From Planoprotostelium fungivorum (taxonomy: Eukaryota > Evosea > Variosea > Cavosteliida > Cavosteliaceae): DNA of 64,000 nucleotides. Numbering within the stretch: position 1 is the stretch's first letter; each line of letters starts with the position of its first letter. Shown piece after piece: positions 25,501 to 35,469 of this stretch. The stretch is taken from contig MDYQ01000419.1 in the NCBI GenBank assembly GCA_003024175.1, positions 124,001 to 188,000 of the forward strand, in the 5' to 3' direction. The notes under the pieces were generated by a model. It searched no databases. It was not told where the DNA came from and was given only the letters and a program-made list of their open reading frames with translations. The translations under genes were made by a program, and so were the position numbers.

Positions 25501-25984
25501 TTTTTAGAACGGCTCGTTGTAGATTGACGCCCGCACAGTTCCATCCTACTCATCGTCAACGCCATGTGGAATTGTAGATCGCTGCCCTCTACACTCAACA
25601 CCTTCTTACCTGCCACGCTGAGGTGACACATCTATAGCGATAGAGGTCTAACGATAACAGTGAGATTTCGACTGAGCTGGCCAGTAGCTGGGTGTCTGGT
25701 GATGATGATGAGACGTCACGGGACGATGATGAGGAGTTAAAGACACCACCTCGACCCAGGAGAGGTAAGGTCCAAGTGCAAGAGAAACGAAAGGAGAAGA
25801 CATCGAATCGAGAGTGAGATGATGGGACGTGATGAACGAGATCTGATGATGCCATCTCAGTTTGGCGTTAGAGATGGTGGACAAGTTGAATCGCATCATG
25901 AGAAAGACGGATCAAAAGAAGGTGAAACCGGAATGGAGGAAACAAGTAGAAGAGACTCTGTCCCTGATGAAGCGTGTCATGTAA
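22520..25984 (+). CDS. WD40-repeat protein with helical C-terminal region
   Basis: Start ATG 22520 gives MSAPQVQSRTTASSWRDP; a short intron (ending 22640) leads to ASASVQITVDHVTAF. WD repeats follow: WLGSHLLISNNNGTVFLHRM near 22960, YAATWNPHSGNRFLLGGVPR near 23440, HEGAVLDVQWSPHVPHWVAS and ASIKIWDIR near 23610-23710, AWSPDHAEMLWSGGADHSCR near 23815, and SNKDPYVCYAASNDGRISS near 24040. After the propeller come several helical exons (24180-25600) without a family I recognise. The protein ends in an acidic-then-basic segment (SGDDDETSRDDDEELKTPPR) and a helix, SLMKRVM, stop at 25984. Roughly 15 introns, several carrying the TTGTAGAT element. A scaffold role is the only safe inference. AATAAA lies at 25995. 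Confidence 0.75.
24673..24690 (+). repeat. Intronic hairpin element (WD40 gene)
   Basis: ATCTACAACGATGTAGAT directly after the 5' splice site (GTGAGT) of an intron. Other copies of the TTGTAGAT half lie in introns of this gene at about 24534, 25340 and 25515. Confidence 0.65.
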
Positions 25985-26016
25985 AGAGGAGAAGAATAAA
26001 AAGAGGCGAAAAACAT

Positions 26017-27317
26017 TTATTGTTTCTTGGTCGGTTGCTTTTTGACGGGCGGTTGTGTTGCTTTCGTGGCAATCTTCACCTTCTTTGCCTCTACAACTGG
26101 TTCTTCCTTCACGGTCTAAAGCATCAATCAGCACGATGGAGGTGATGCACGTCAGATGATGTGAACGGCGATGATGCAGGTGATGTCGATCGTATCGTGG
26201 ATCACATCATGTGATGACGATGTAGAAGGTGATGATGTCATGATGATCTCACAGATGATGGCTCGGCCTTATCCGTCGACACATCCATCGCTTCACTTGT
26301 CGTCTTTTGCTTCTTCTTCTGTAACCATCGTTAACATCACAAATGTGATTCTCTTCACCTTTTTCTTCGGGTCAGAAAACTCCGTGGTCGTTCTCGTTTC
26401 CTTGTCTACTTTCTCTTCCTTCTTCTCTTCGCTCGGCTTGTTCGTCTTCTTTGGTGTGTTCCTCTTTGCCCTCTTCATCTTCTTCTTCTCCTGTAGATGA
26501 TGATCAGCCATCCATCATCGTCAATCAACGTTTCGAAATCTAAACGTGAGATCTTTTTTTCTACTCACCAGTGGCTCAGCGACGAAGTTCAGACTGAATT
26601 TTGCTTCTTCTTCCTTCTTCTCTTCTTCTTCTCTCCTCTTCTGTTCAATTCTCTGTCTCTTTCGATTCTCATTATCCTGCAGAGTTCATGAGCGAACGTC
26701 ACGAGATGGTCGACAGACCTTTCTCTTCTTCTGATGTTCTTGTTCTCGGATGAGATTGACGCTGTTCATGAGATGTTCAGAGATGATACCGAGTGGGTTG
26801 CTTCTGAATTCTGGGTGTTCGGCGACGGCCTCAAAGTGTTTGACTTCATCGGCCCTGTTATGTATCATTGGCCGCTCTGTGATGTGATCGATAATGATGA
26901 ATGAATGTCCCTGATATCGTGAATGACAGAAGCGTCTCACATGATCCTCTCTCTCTTCGAAGATTTCAGTGGCTTCGCCCCTCTCTTCGTAGCAAATCCT
27001 TCAGAAGTGGCAGCAGCCAATCCCTTCAGAGTGGGAATCGAACTCTTCAACTCCTTCAGCAACTCATTCTTACTCTTCTTCGATTTCGTCGCTGTCTCCT
27101 CAACATCATTTTCTCCTTCTTCCTTCTTCTTGTCGGCAACGGTTTTTGACAAATCTAGGTCATGTCACGCTGCATCTCCCTTCAACGACAGCTCACTCTC
27201 TAATAACTTGTCTCTCTTCAACTTCCTCTTCTCACTCTTCTTGATCTGTTGTTTCGGACCAGACGCAGTTGGATCAGGTACATATGTGGGTCTCTTCTTC
27301 ACGATGGTCTTTCCCAT
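26017..27317 (-). CDS. SLX9/FAM207-like ribosome-biogenesis protein with Lys/Glu-rich tail
   Basis: Start MGKTIVKKRPTYVPDPTASG at 27317. Two features match the SLX9/FAM207 family: a basic KKSEKRKLKRDKLLES segment near the N-terminus and the block VKHFEAVAEHPEFRSNPLGI followed by ISEHLMNS (~26800), equivalent to the human FQELLASPAYRASPLVAI motif. SLX9 acts in 40S pre-ribosome maturation and export in yeast. Between them lies KNELLKELKSSIPTLKGLAA. The C-terminal exons (26030-26690) are highly charged (KKEEEAKFSLNFVAEPL, KKMKRAKRNTPKKTNKP) and unlike the human protein; nucleolar localisation is inferred. The stop codon at 26017 overlaps an AATAAA on the sense strand, and the convergent WD40 gene ends only 32 bases away. 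Confidence 0.6.
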
Positions 27318-27485
27318 CTTTACCGATGATGTTGCCCTTCCTTTTCTGTTCTCACAACTCGGCTCGAATATTTGTTCTTCTCGTTCAAGTTGAGTTTCAA
27401 GTTGAAGGAGTGCATCAGCTCATCTTGACATCGACATCTTGGAAAAAGATCTAGAGAGTGTCAGTGTCTGTTCGATAACATCCAC

Positions 27486-28978
27486 ATGCTCAAGATATAC
27501 CCTCGAATCTCTCTTACCACTGGTAAGGTCACTAGGTAAAATCTGTCCTTCCAGCATTTCAAATAACACCCGACAGAGGCTTTGCCACTAAAAAGGCCGC
27601 ACCCACTCCCAAGCCGAGCGCTGAGACGAAGATAGGTCCGTATATGATTTCCCCAATTCGATTCGACCTTCGCGATAGACTCATTCTATACAGCAAACAA
27701 CACCCTCTTGCATCAGGCTTTCGCAGATAAAGTGGCCGAATTTGAGCACAAGGATGCTTTTCGACACATCCCCGGCAAGATTCGTTGGACATACATCGAG
27801 CTGGATGTGAGGTCCCGTCTATTTCTATCGTGATGATGTGTTCATCTTCGCCTATGGACGATGGAGCCGATTCTGATTCGAACAGAAACACACCGACATA
27901 TTGGGTCACGTATTGTTCCAAAATAACATGATCCCAAAGACGAAGCTTCTCCTCCTTCTCGGCAACGATCTCGAAGCCGTATGTCCCTCCATCTCCATAC
28001 CTTATCATCTCAAAACCGACAGGTCACATCGAACGTAGCAGCCACCAAAGTCGGAGTCATTCCCAGCCACGCACCCACCGGTCTAGAGAGCGAGCAGATC
28101 GAGTGATTGTCATCTCCATCCTCCAATCTCACATCGTGCAGTCACCTCTTACGCGAGATCCAACCCAAGACGGTCGTCCTTCACACCAAGAGCACTGCCG
28201 TCGAGAACATCGACAAGTTGCTGCCTCAGCTCGCTCGTGCAAACGAGCCCAGAGACGTGTCTTACCCCTGGCAGTATCCCTTCCTCAAGGCCATCTGGCA
28301 CATCAACAAGTCCTTCTACAACGGTATGTTTCCCGCCATTTTTTCCCGCCGAAATTCTCGTATTGAACTGAGTGCATAGGTATGCTGCCTCTTTACAACC
28401 TCACAAAGGACAAGAAGGACGTGTGGGCCGTTGGAGACTACGCCGAAGACGTGAAAGCTCACCCCACATCAGCCGATGCCGCCGTCATCACCTCGAAAGA
28501 CGGAACAGAGGTATGACCGACTTGTCACGTGACGTTCCGACCTCTATCAGGTACAGAAGATCTCTCATGCTCAGCTCATCAGCGCCGCCACCTCCCTCTC
28601 CGAGAAGCTGAGTCTGGGACGTAACGATCGTATCGGTCTCGCCTCTCAATTTGGAAACCCCGCCTCTCAGGTTGCCTTCTGGGCCGGCATCCACAGCGGT
28701 TCCGTCAGCATCGTCCCCTCGCTCGAGTTCAACGTCGATGAGATCATCAGAGCTTTCGACAACGAGAAGGCCACGGTGGTCGTTGGATCTGAAGAGCAGG
28801 TGAGGAGGAAGTAGAGGGTGTGGGTTGACAATTGGAAGGTGAACCAGCTGGTCAGTGCCGGAATCAAACAGCGCGTGGCTACTCTGCAGAAGATCGCGAC
28901 GGGTGAGATAGAGAAGACGGGGAAGTGTTGACGATTGCAGTTTCTCCTTTGGACTTGCAGACTACGGTGCACCAGTAG
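27486..28978 (+). CDS. Degenerate acyl-CoA-synthetase-like (ANL) protein, probably mitochondrial
   Basis: Exon 1 MLKIYPRISLTT and exon 2 AFQITPDRGFATKKAAPTPK make a basic, hydroxylated leader typical of mitochondrial import. The next exon, FADKVAEFEHKDAFRHIPGK IRWTYIELD, is a clear AMP-binding N-terminal signature. Later exons read LRDIQPKTVVLHTKSTAVEN, WQYPFLKAIWHINKSFYN, AAVITSKDGTEVQKISHAQL and NPASQVAFWAGIHSGSVSIV. In true ANL enzymes the ATP loop YTSGTTGxPKG occupies the ITSKDGTEVQK position; here it is destroyed. The protein stops after QRVATLQKIATVSPLDLQTT at 28978, so the adenylation core and mobile C-terminal domain are missing. I expect no ligase activity; a structural or binding role is possible. 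It reads cleanly through several introns, so it looks like a maintained gene rather than a decayed one. Confidence 0.65.
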
Positions 28979-29148
28979 ATGATAGAAATAGAATAAATTC
29001 AAATCGAAAGGGTTTTCTCATCATTTCGAACCATCCGTAAAATTTGGATCGGAACGACCGCGTGATCGTGCGATGATGTTGACGATTACAAGTGAAACTT
29101 CATCACAATGTGATCGTCTCATCACCTCCTTCTGTTCGATTCTCTTCT

Positions 29149-30556
29149 TTATTTCTTCGTGACAACGTGAGCACATCCGTTACACGTTCTAACTTGCGGT
29201 TGACTTGGATCGATGACACCCAAAATTCCAGCACACTTGCTGACGGGGCACAGCGTGGCTAAGACTCTCTCGTCCGTCTCTTCTGTCTCATCACTGCAGC
29301 GGGTGCAATTGCAGTCGAAGTAATAGTGACGGCGTAAGAGGATACTGCGGCTCTCCTTCGTGTCTTCTAACTCGATGTAGCTGATGCACAGCTCAGTGTC
29401 GGGCTCGATGTCATGGATGGCACGGATGATGAGAGACTTTCCGTCTTGATATCGAACGCAATTGGGCGCGCACCTGAGAGGTTTGAGATGGTGTCTTTAG
29501 AAGATGATGTGATGGTGTTGATGATGAAGATGACTCACGAGTGATTGAAGAAGGAAACATTGGGGTATAACGAGAGACCTTTGGCTTGTTCCAACTTTTT
29601 GTTCCATATTCCAAATGCATTGCAGGCGATGATGCAGGAGACGTCTAAAATGTCCCTCTTCTCCAAACCTTCTATCACCTCGGCAGGAACTAACTTGACC
29701 AACTGAACGAAACGTTAGACGATGTACATCAGCATGGTCACATCTGTGACACCACCTGATCGTATATGTCGTGAAAATCTTTCATCCTCTCTGGCTCTTG
29801 TCTCTCGATCGATTCATAATTTGCCACGAGCTCACTGACGTGTTGCCATGTGACATCACGCCCCCTTAACTCTGATGATGTCAGTTCATCACATCACGAC
29901 GTCTAATCTCACCGTCCAGCTGGCATTTGAGTTCTGCCGCCCTCCTGCACAAGATGCGGATCAGCAACTTGAGCTCTCCGATCCCATCATGATCTAATCC
30001 GACCTTACTTCCATATAGTTTCTTGAAAGCAGCACACTCTGTCGGCCAGTGAAATGTCGATAGGTCTTGACTGTTTCGGCACGCTTCACTGCACCACCTG
30101 GGATGGGTGAGAATGAAAGAAGATGAAGTCGTTCTCACGTTGTCTCTTTGCAGATGCGACAAGTGGAAGCACCGCTCTCATCATTCTGTTTCGATCTGGT
30201 TCTGGAGAAGATTAATAGGTCGGCATTGCAATGAAACCCTACCTGGCCTCTTGATCTGTGCGGAAAGTGCGTAGGCAAGTGTTACATGCCGTATAACGAT
30301 GTCGTGGATAGACGATCACTGCATATGGGACACCTGTTGTTGTCTATCATCAACATGGTCGCACCGTCATCGCGATACCTTGTAGAAGGGGTTCTCCGGC
30401 GGCAACGTACCTCTTTGTCTTCATCAACCTTCCTTTGATGGGATCAGGTCGACGCTCGCATGGTGCGGACAGCTGCAGGTTCTGCATGTCATTGACGACA
30501 TCCTCTATCGTCTTATCCGACGTGTTCACTGTGGTTTGAGCGTGTTCTTCGGGCAT
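29149..30556 (-). CDS. SMYD-type SET and MYND domain protein
   Basis: Start MPEEHAQTTVNTSDKTIEDV at 30556. The SET N-terminal strand GRLMKTKRYVAAGEPLL is followed by YAVIVYPRHRYTACNTCLRT and STCRICKETT, WCSEACRNS with HWPTEC: the split CxxC...CxxC...C/H ligands of a MYND zinc finger inserted in SET. The SET core is NAFGIWNKKLEQAKGLSLYP, NVSFFNHSCAPNC (the NHSCxPN motif), DTELCISYIELED (the ELxISY motif) and the post-SET cysteines FDCNCTRC. It should methylate lysine on histone or other protein; target unknown. Ends at 29149 with a TAA. Confidence 0.85.
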
Positions 30557-30813
30557 GGTCTGAGATGATGTCCTTCCTCTGGCCCGATGTGCGAAAATGC
30601 GATTACGGTCTTCCTCTGTAGACGGTCACCACCGGCCAAGCCTGGTTCTTGATAAATGAATGAAATGGTTCAAACACGATTATCTACTCACACTCGGCCT
30701 GAACGAGGCACGAGAGTGACCATTTTTGGTGACATATCTTTCCTGGGTGACAGAGAAGGAGATGTTTTGTTCATGTCGTTTATTTGTATGTGTAAACGTA
30801 AATGTGGATGTCT

Positions 30814-31625
30814 TCAGACCTCACGGAGACCCAATCTGGCCTTCGTCTGCTCAGCCCTCCTCCTTCCTTCTACGACCTGTGACGTCATCCTCCGTGAGAT
30901 ATCTCTTCTGAATACCTCTTCGTGTCTGGGTTCGTTCATCACGAGGCAACGCAGGTAGATGGATTCATCCGTCTCGTTTCTGGCAATCTTTCCGTACAGA
31001 CGTCTCGTACTTCCGCTGTTGAGCTTGGGCTCATCTCTTCCGGCCTGACGTTACATCATGTTCGGGCCTTTTGTCAACGGCGAGCTCACCCACATCTGGA
31101 CCATCAAGGCCTCTTCAGATGAGTCATCGATGATGGAAAACTGGAGACGATTGGGATCATCCTTGTTCTCAACTCTGACGAGGATTCTGCCTTAGAGAGT
31201 CAGATGAAAGAGGAAAAGAAGTTACCATAGATCTCAATACGGTTGGGCACTATCTTGTTGCCGTTGATGATGTTCTCGGGCGTGATGGCAGCGTCGAAGG
31301 CAAAAGTCCAGAGGGAATTCAAATCGAAGGTCTGGACACATACGGGGAGGACCCAATTGTGTTCTATCTGAACGACATGAGAATCATCGGCCGATATGAG
31401 TCACCTTTGAATCTTCATCGACTCTCATCAAACGATAAGAGACGACGTTTTGACCATTGTGTGAAGCTGTCTCCTTACGCTTGAATGCCGGAGGAGACTG
31501 GATTATTTAGAAGGTGTCATGAAATCAAGAACCCTTCAGACCTGGGGGGTCATCTGTGAGTTCATGATCATGTTCGAATTGTATTGACTGTATTGAGGAG
31601 CTCTGGAAGGTTGTCTTATAGACAT
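30814..31625 (-). CDS. RPA2-like OB-fold protein (tentative)
   Basis: Start MSIRQPSRAPQYSQYNS at 31625, a Gln/Ser-rich leader, then WVLPVCVQTFDLNSL, VPNRIEIYGRILVRVEN, RLQFSIIDDSSEEALMVQMW. The last block aligns by eye with the RPA32 OB fold (EISQVTIVGIIRHAE and IVYKIDDMTAAPMDVRQW in human), with strand-turn-acidic-strand and the terminal W. The remainder (RLYGKIARNETDESIYLRCL) is short and the winged-helix C-terminus of RPA2 is absent, so it may be a diverged or truncated ssDNA-binding protein. About 210 residues. Confidence 0.4.
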
Positions 31626-32391
31626 CCTTGACTGTGTCTCTTTTCCACGAAATACGAAAATTGTTTTAGAAATTTATCCATATCTACAACGATGTTTAAA
31701 TCATAATTAAAATTCCTTGGGCGATGGGGTATAGAGATCATGACAACACACATGATCCAAATGAAGAGATGGATGTGACAGATGCACACTGATCGTTGTG
31801 AGCGTAGAGGTGACCGAAATGGGAAGAATCATACACGTCTACATTATTGTTTGTAGCCGACAGTGTATCACTGATACGAACTTGGAGTTCCTTGATTGGG
31901 CTCGTATCGTTATGAGATCGTTTCTCCTGCACGCCACGCGAGAATCTCAAAGAGCCCTAAACCCACACTGACATGCCCCCAAGATCTTACTCCTTCGCGG
32001 AAGTGAAAGGAGATAAGCGTATCTTCCTAAACGAGCAGTGTGACCGAGGGCTGACTCTCTCTCTTCAGCCGGTGAGGTGATTAAACGACAGAGAGAGACA
32101 CGAGAGATCGGATGTTGAATGCATGCCAACAAAAGAGGAGGGATGGTTCAGGTATTTTTATTTTCTGTTAAGAAGATCTAAGTCTGTTCTATCCCTCGAG
32201 TTGGGCGTGCTTGTGATGGAGGTTGCAGTATTTTATTATTTTGCATATCGTTGGCGGTTATTGTAAATTGGTCAGTTAGCATCATCATCACACAGAGGAA
32301 GAAGATCTCGTTGAATCTCCCATAGCTGAGGGACCAGTGTGGAATACTACATACATCTATACAGGAGTGGTCTGTTCACAAACACACACGA
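31626..32391. other. Long intergenic region, divergent promoter
   Basis: About 770 bases between the RPA2-like gene (minus) and the BICRA-like gene (plus). Minus-strand frames at 31738-32132 lack protein character. A+T-rich patches at 31660-31720 and 32155-32275 may be promoter or UTR sequence. A copy of ATCTACAACGATGT sits at 31682. Confidence 0.4.
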
Positions 32392-34349
32392 GTGAAAACG
32401 CATCAAGAGGCGTCCATGTATGGCAACAGCCTTCCAGAAGACCCTCTGTTTGATCAGAATGACTTCTTCGGGACGTCACCCAATCACTCGCCGCTTCTCA
32501 GTGGCTCCGCAGGGGAAACATATGACGCCACATCAGCCATGCAGTTCGAAGACGACTCTCCGAGCCAAATGCTCGACTTCAACACTCCTCCAGACAATCT
32601 GAGTTCGAACGATCATCTGGGCGGCTCTTCAAGCTTTCTTTTTGGAGATCAGATGAATCAACCATCACAAGGAATGTCTCAATACCCTTCTTTTAATGAG
32701 ACGAATTCATTGGGAGACGGTAGAGATCATTCAGAACTCAACACGTGGAATCAACATACACCCACGCTCGATGTTTCGTCACCTGTCAACTCTGGACACA
32801 ACATGATGGCGGCTGTGAATCGAGGGCCTTCTCAACAGGCTCTGGCCGCCCGATATCAAATGCAACAAGCGAGTACGTGATTTCGATCGTTTAACCGTAT
32901 AGTTATAGTAACCAGAGACAGACATGATAAACCGAATACCTTCGAATCAGAATCTCATGCCGCAATCATCTCCACCTCCAACCCTGCCAAGCCACCTGTC
33001 CACGTCACAGATACAGAACAATCTATATGGCACACACAATGTACCCCCACACATCACTCAAAACATCCGCTCGCCACCACCACCGAACAACATGGTCAGG
33101 ACTCCAACTCAACCCTACGTGAGAGATGATGTCATTTCGACGTCCATCATCGTGACATCACGATCAGATGGAGGAGTCAGCACCCGTGATGAACAACCGA
33201 GCGAATTACATACCAGATCAAGTGAGGCAGATGAGAGCACAATTTGAAGCTCAGAGGGTGAGTTTTCCACGAAATCTCCATTCGTCAGCTGAAATCGAGC
33301 AGACGATACAGTCTCGCATGCAGGGGAACGGCCAGCCACCTACCGTCTACAACCCGCCAAACGATAAATCCATGAATGGCATGAGCCCACCCAACGTCGG
33401 CCCACCCAACGCGAACGCGATGAACTCACTCAACATGACAAACATGAACGCGATGAGTGGACCCAATCTGATGAACCACTCGAATGCCATGGCCGTACCT
33501 ATGGGCAGTCCCAATCCCATGGGAAGTCCCAATTCCGCGGTTACCCCCAGCAACTCTGTACCGAATCAAGCTGCTACCAGTCAAGTGATGAACCAGAACC
33601 TACTGAACAATCTGAAGAGGAAGCAAGAAGACCGAACGGAAGATTTCAGCAAGAGAAAGTGAGTCACGTGATCGTTGTAGATGGCTGATGGGATCAGGTT
33701 GGAGAACCCAGGAGACAGGGAGAGGTTACTGCGGCCGGATTACGTCTCACCTTTTCTCAACATTGGTGATGCGATGAGGAGGTTGACTGTCTACCGAATG
33801 ATGGAAGGCCCCAACTTACCTCCAAACGACGATTCCTGTACGTTTGTCATCTTCCACTTTTTCTCGGAAAATTCACACCCTTACAGGGCGTAACAACTTA
33901 CCCAAATTGGCGGGAAACTACATGGACCGTCTCGAAAAATTGAAACGGTTTCATTTGGAAGTTCGAACGGCCAAGACAACGAAGCCGATGAAACAAGAGT
34001 TTGCTCTCTTGGACCGTTTCTTCATCACGGCAGAGAAGCAGCACATGCTGCAGCAGCAGCCGGGGGGTCAGACAAACGCGAGGACCAATCCACAGAGTTC
34101 CCCTCCACCACCGCAGCAAACCGCATCGAATCCGAGCGTCACATCGAACGCGAACGCCGGTGCTAATCAGGGAGGACAGTTTGCATGGAACGTTCAATAC
34201 CAGCAGCAGGTGAGAGGAGAGAGAGGAGAGAGAATGACGGAGAACAGCAGCAGATGCAGCAACAATACCAAATGCAGCAACAGCAGACGCAACAACAGGT
34301 GGGATGCGGTGGATTCTGTAGAGGGACTGACGAGAGACAGACTTGGTAG
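32392..34349 (+). CDS. GLTSCR1/BICRA-like chromatin-remodelling subunit
   Basis: Low-complexity N-terminal two thirds rich in Asn, Ser, Pro, Met and Gln (for example MNSLNMTNMNAMSGPNLMN at ~33420). The C-terminal exons hold the conserved GLTSCR1 domain: RERLLRPDYVSPFLNIGDAM RRLTVYRMMEGP (33720-33810), then KLAGNYMDRLEKLKRFHLEV and KQEFALLDRFFITAEKQHML (33905-34050). These correspond to human BICRA blocks HPDYKTPFRSLEDALQRLLPYHVFQG and MIDRMFIQEEK. The protein ends in a Gln-rich stretch and QQQTW at 34349. BICRA/BICRAL define the ncBAF (GBAF) SWI/SNF complex. The start may be 32392 or the in-frame ATG at 32416. An intron at 33661 combines a CACGTG palindrome with a CGTTGTAGATG element. Confidence 0.8.
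33675..33685 (+). repeat. Intronic half-element (BICRA-like gene)
   Basis: CGTTGTAGATG within the intron GTGAGTCACGTGATCGTTGTAG..., sense orientation, same family as the Roco and WD40 intron elements. Confidence 0.5.
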
Positions 34350-34666
34350 CCGATGGAGGAGCGCTGGGATCGCGTGTGATTCCTGGGAACAGCCTGGTGT
34401 GGGGATGCAGACTGTACACTGTGTACATCTTTTCTATCGGTCGCATTCGAATACAACCCAGGCTCAACTTTTTCTCTGACATTTCCCTTCTTGTCGTCTC
34501 TGTCTTGTCGTTTCTCATCATCGCTGTCTTATTCGTGTAATATTCTCGTCAATTCACGATTGAAACGATCGTTTGGTGCTTAAATCGAGATTATACATTT
34601 GATTTCATCTTTGCGGTTGTAGATTTCATGGTGTAATCTTTGTGGAACACATTTCGACAGAGCCAG

Positions 34667-35282
34667 ATGAAAGCAACTTACCTCATCATTACCTTGTCGG
34701 TTTTACTCTGTGTTACCCTGTCAAAGGAGACGAAAGACCCCTGCAAATTCATCGATAAGAAGACAGGTCTCTTCTATGACCTGAATGCTCTTCGTAGAGA
34801 TGATACAGATTACACATTCCCATTGACAACGAACGATAATGAGGGGTCAGAGATGCTTGCCATCAATTTCTGTCGTCCTACCGTCAACGATTGTGATAGC
34901 CCAACACCAGCGGCCGCTTGTCTAAACAATACTTTCTACCAGGAAGTCATTGGAAAGTTCAAAGGTTTCAAGTTGCATTCTCTCCAGGACAATTCGACGA
35001 GTGGGTCATCCAACCGCTTTAGAATGTCTAATCGATGTTTCAAACAGATGGCGTCAGCTACGTGACAGGCCCTGGCAGGGATCTCTTTGATTCACTCACA
35101 ACAGTTCGAATCGTGAGTCGTATGATGTAGAGACGGTCGATTCTAATAGAGCCCAGAATCTCATCTGTGACGCTTCTGCGCATTCCATCAACGAAACTAT
35201 CTATACAAGAGGGAAGACGAACCAAGATTTCATCTTCACCGTGAAAACGGTGGCTGCCTGTCCAGTGGCACCATTTGTATAA
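34667..35282 (+). CDS. Secreted MRH (mannose-6-phosphate-receptor homology) domain protein
   Basis: The start at 34667 gives a signal peptide MKATYLIITLSVLLCVTLSK. The mature part reads DPCKFIDKKTGLFYDLNALR, DYTFPLTTNDNEGSEMLAIN, FCRPTVNDCDSPTPAAACL, and after two short introns GVSYVTGPGRDLFDSLTTV, NLICDASAHSINETIYTRGK and DFIFTVKTVAACPVAPFV, stop at 35282. Cysteine spacing and the C-terminal FxWxTxxACP-like FTVKTVAACP are typical MRH features (CD-MPR, ATG27, OS-9, GNPTG). There is no transmembrane segment after the domain, so it should be soluble in the secretory pathway or lumen. An in-frame ATG at 34640 is less likely because it would mask the signal peptide. Confidence 0.75.
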
Positions 35283-35469
35283 TAGAATCTCGAGATTCTC
35301 AAGTGACCCTATTGTGTACATTCTCATTGTGGACGGACTATCTCCAAACCTATTGAACTCTACGGATTGCATGAAGACATGCGTGCATGTCTGGTCTTGA
35401 CAGTACTGACAACCTGACTTTTGACTCGGAACCAGATTCCTCCTAAAGAATTCAATATTATATTCTGAG

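Noticed and set aside
27559-28008. Minus-strand 149-codon open frame with an N-terminal Gly-rich stretch and a hydrophobic end
   Set aside because: It lies wholly antisense to exons and introns of the ANL-like gene, whose plus-strand exons have clear family signatures.
31738-32132. Minus-strand open frames between the RPA2-like and BICRA-like genes
   Set aside because: No recognisable motif, no convincing splice join, and the region is expected to be a divergent promoter.
34163-34456. Cys-rich minus-strand open frame
   Set aside because: Antisense of the CAG-rich (poly-Gln) end of the BICRA-like gene, which produces CTG/TGC codons by reversal.
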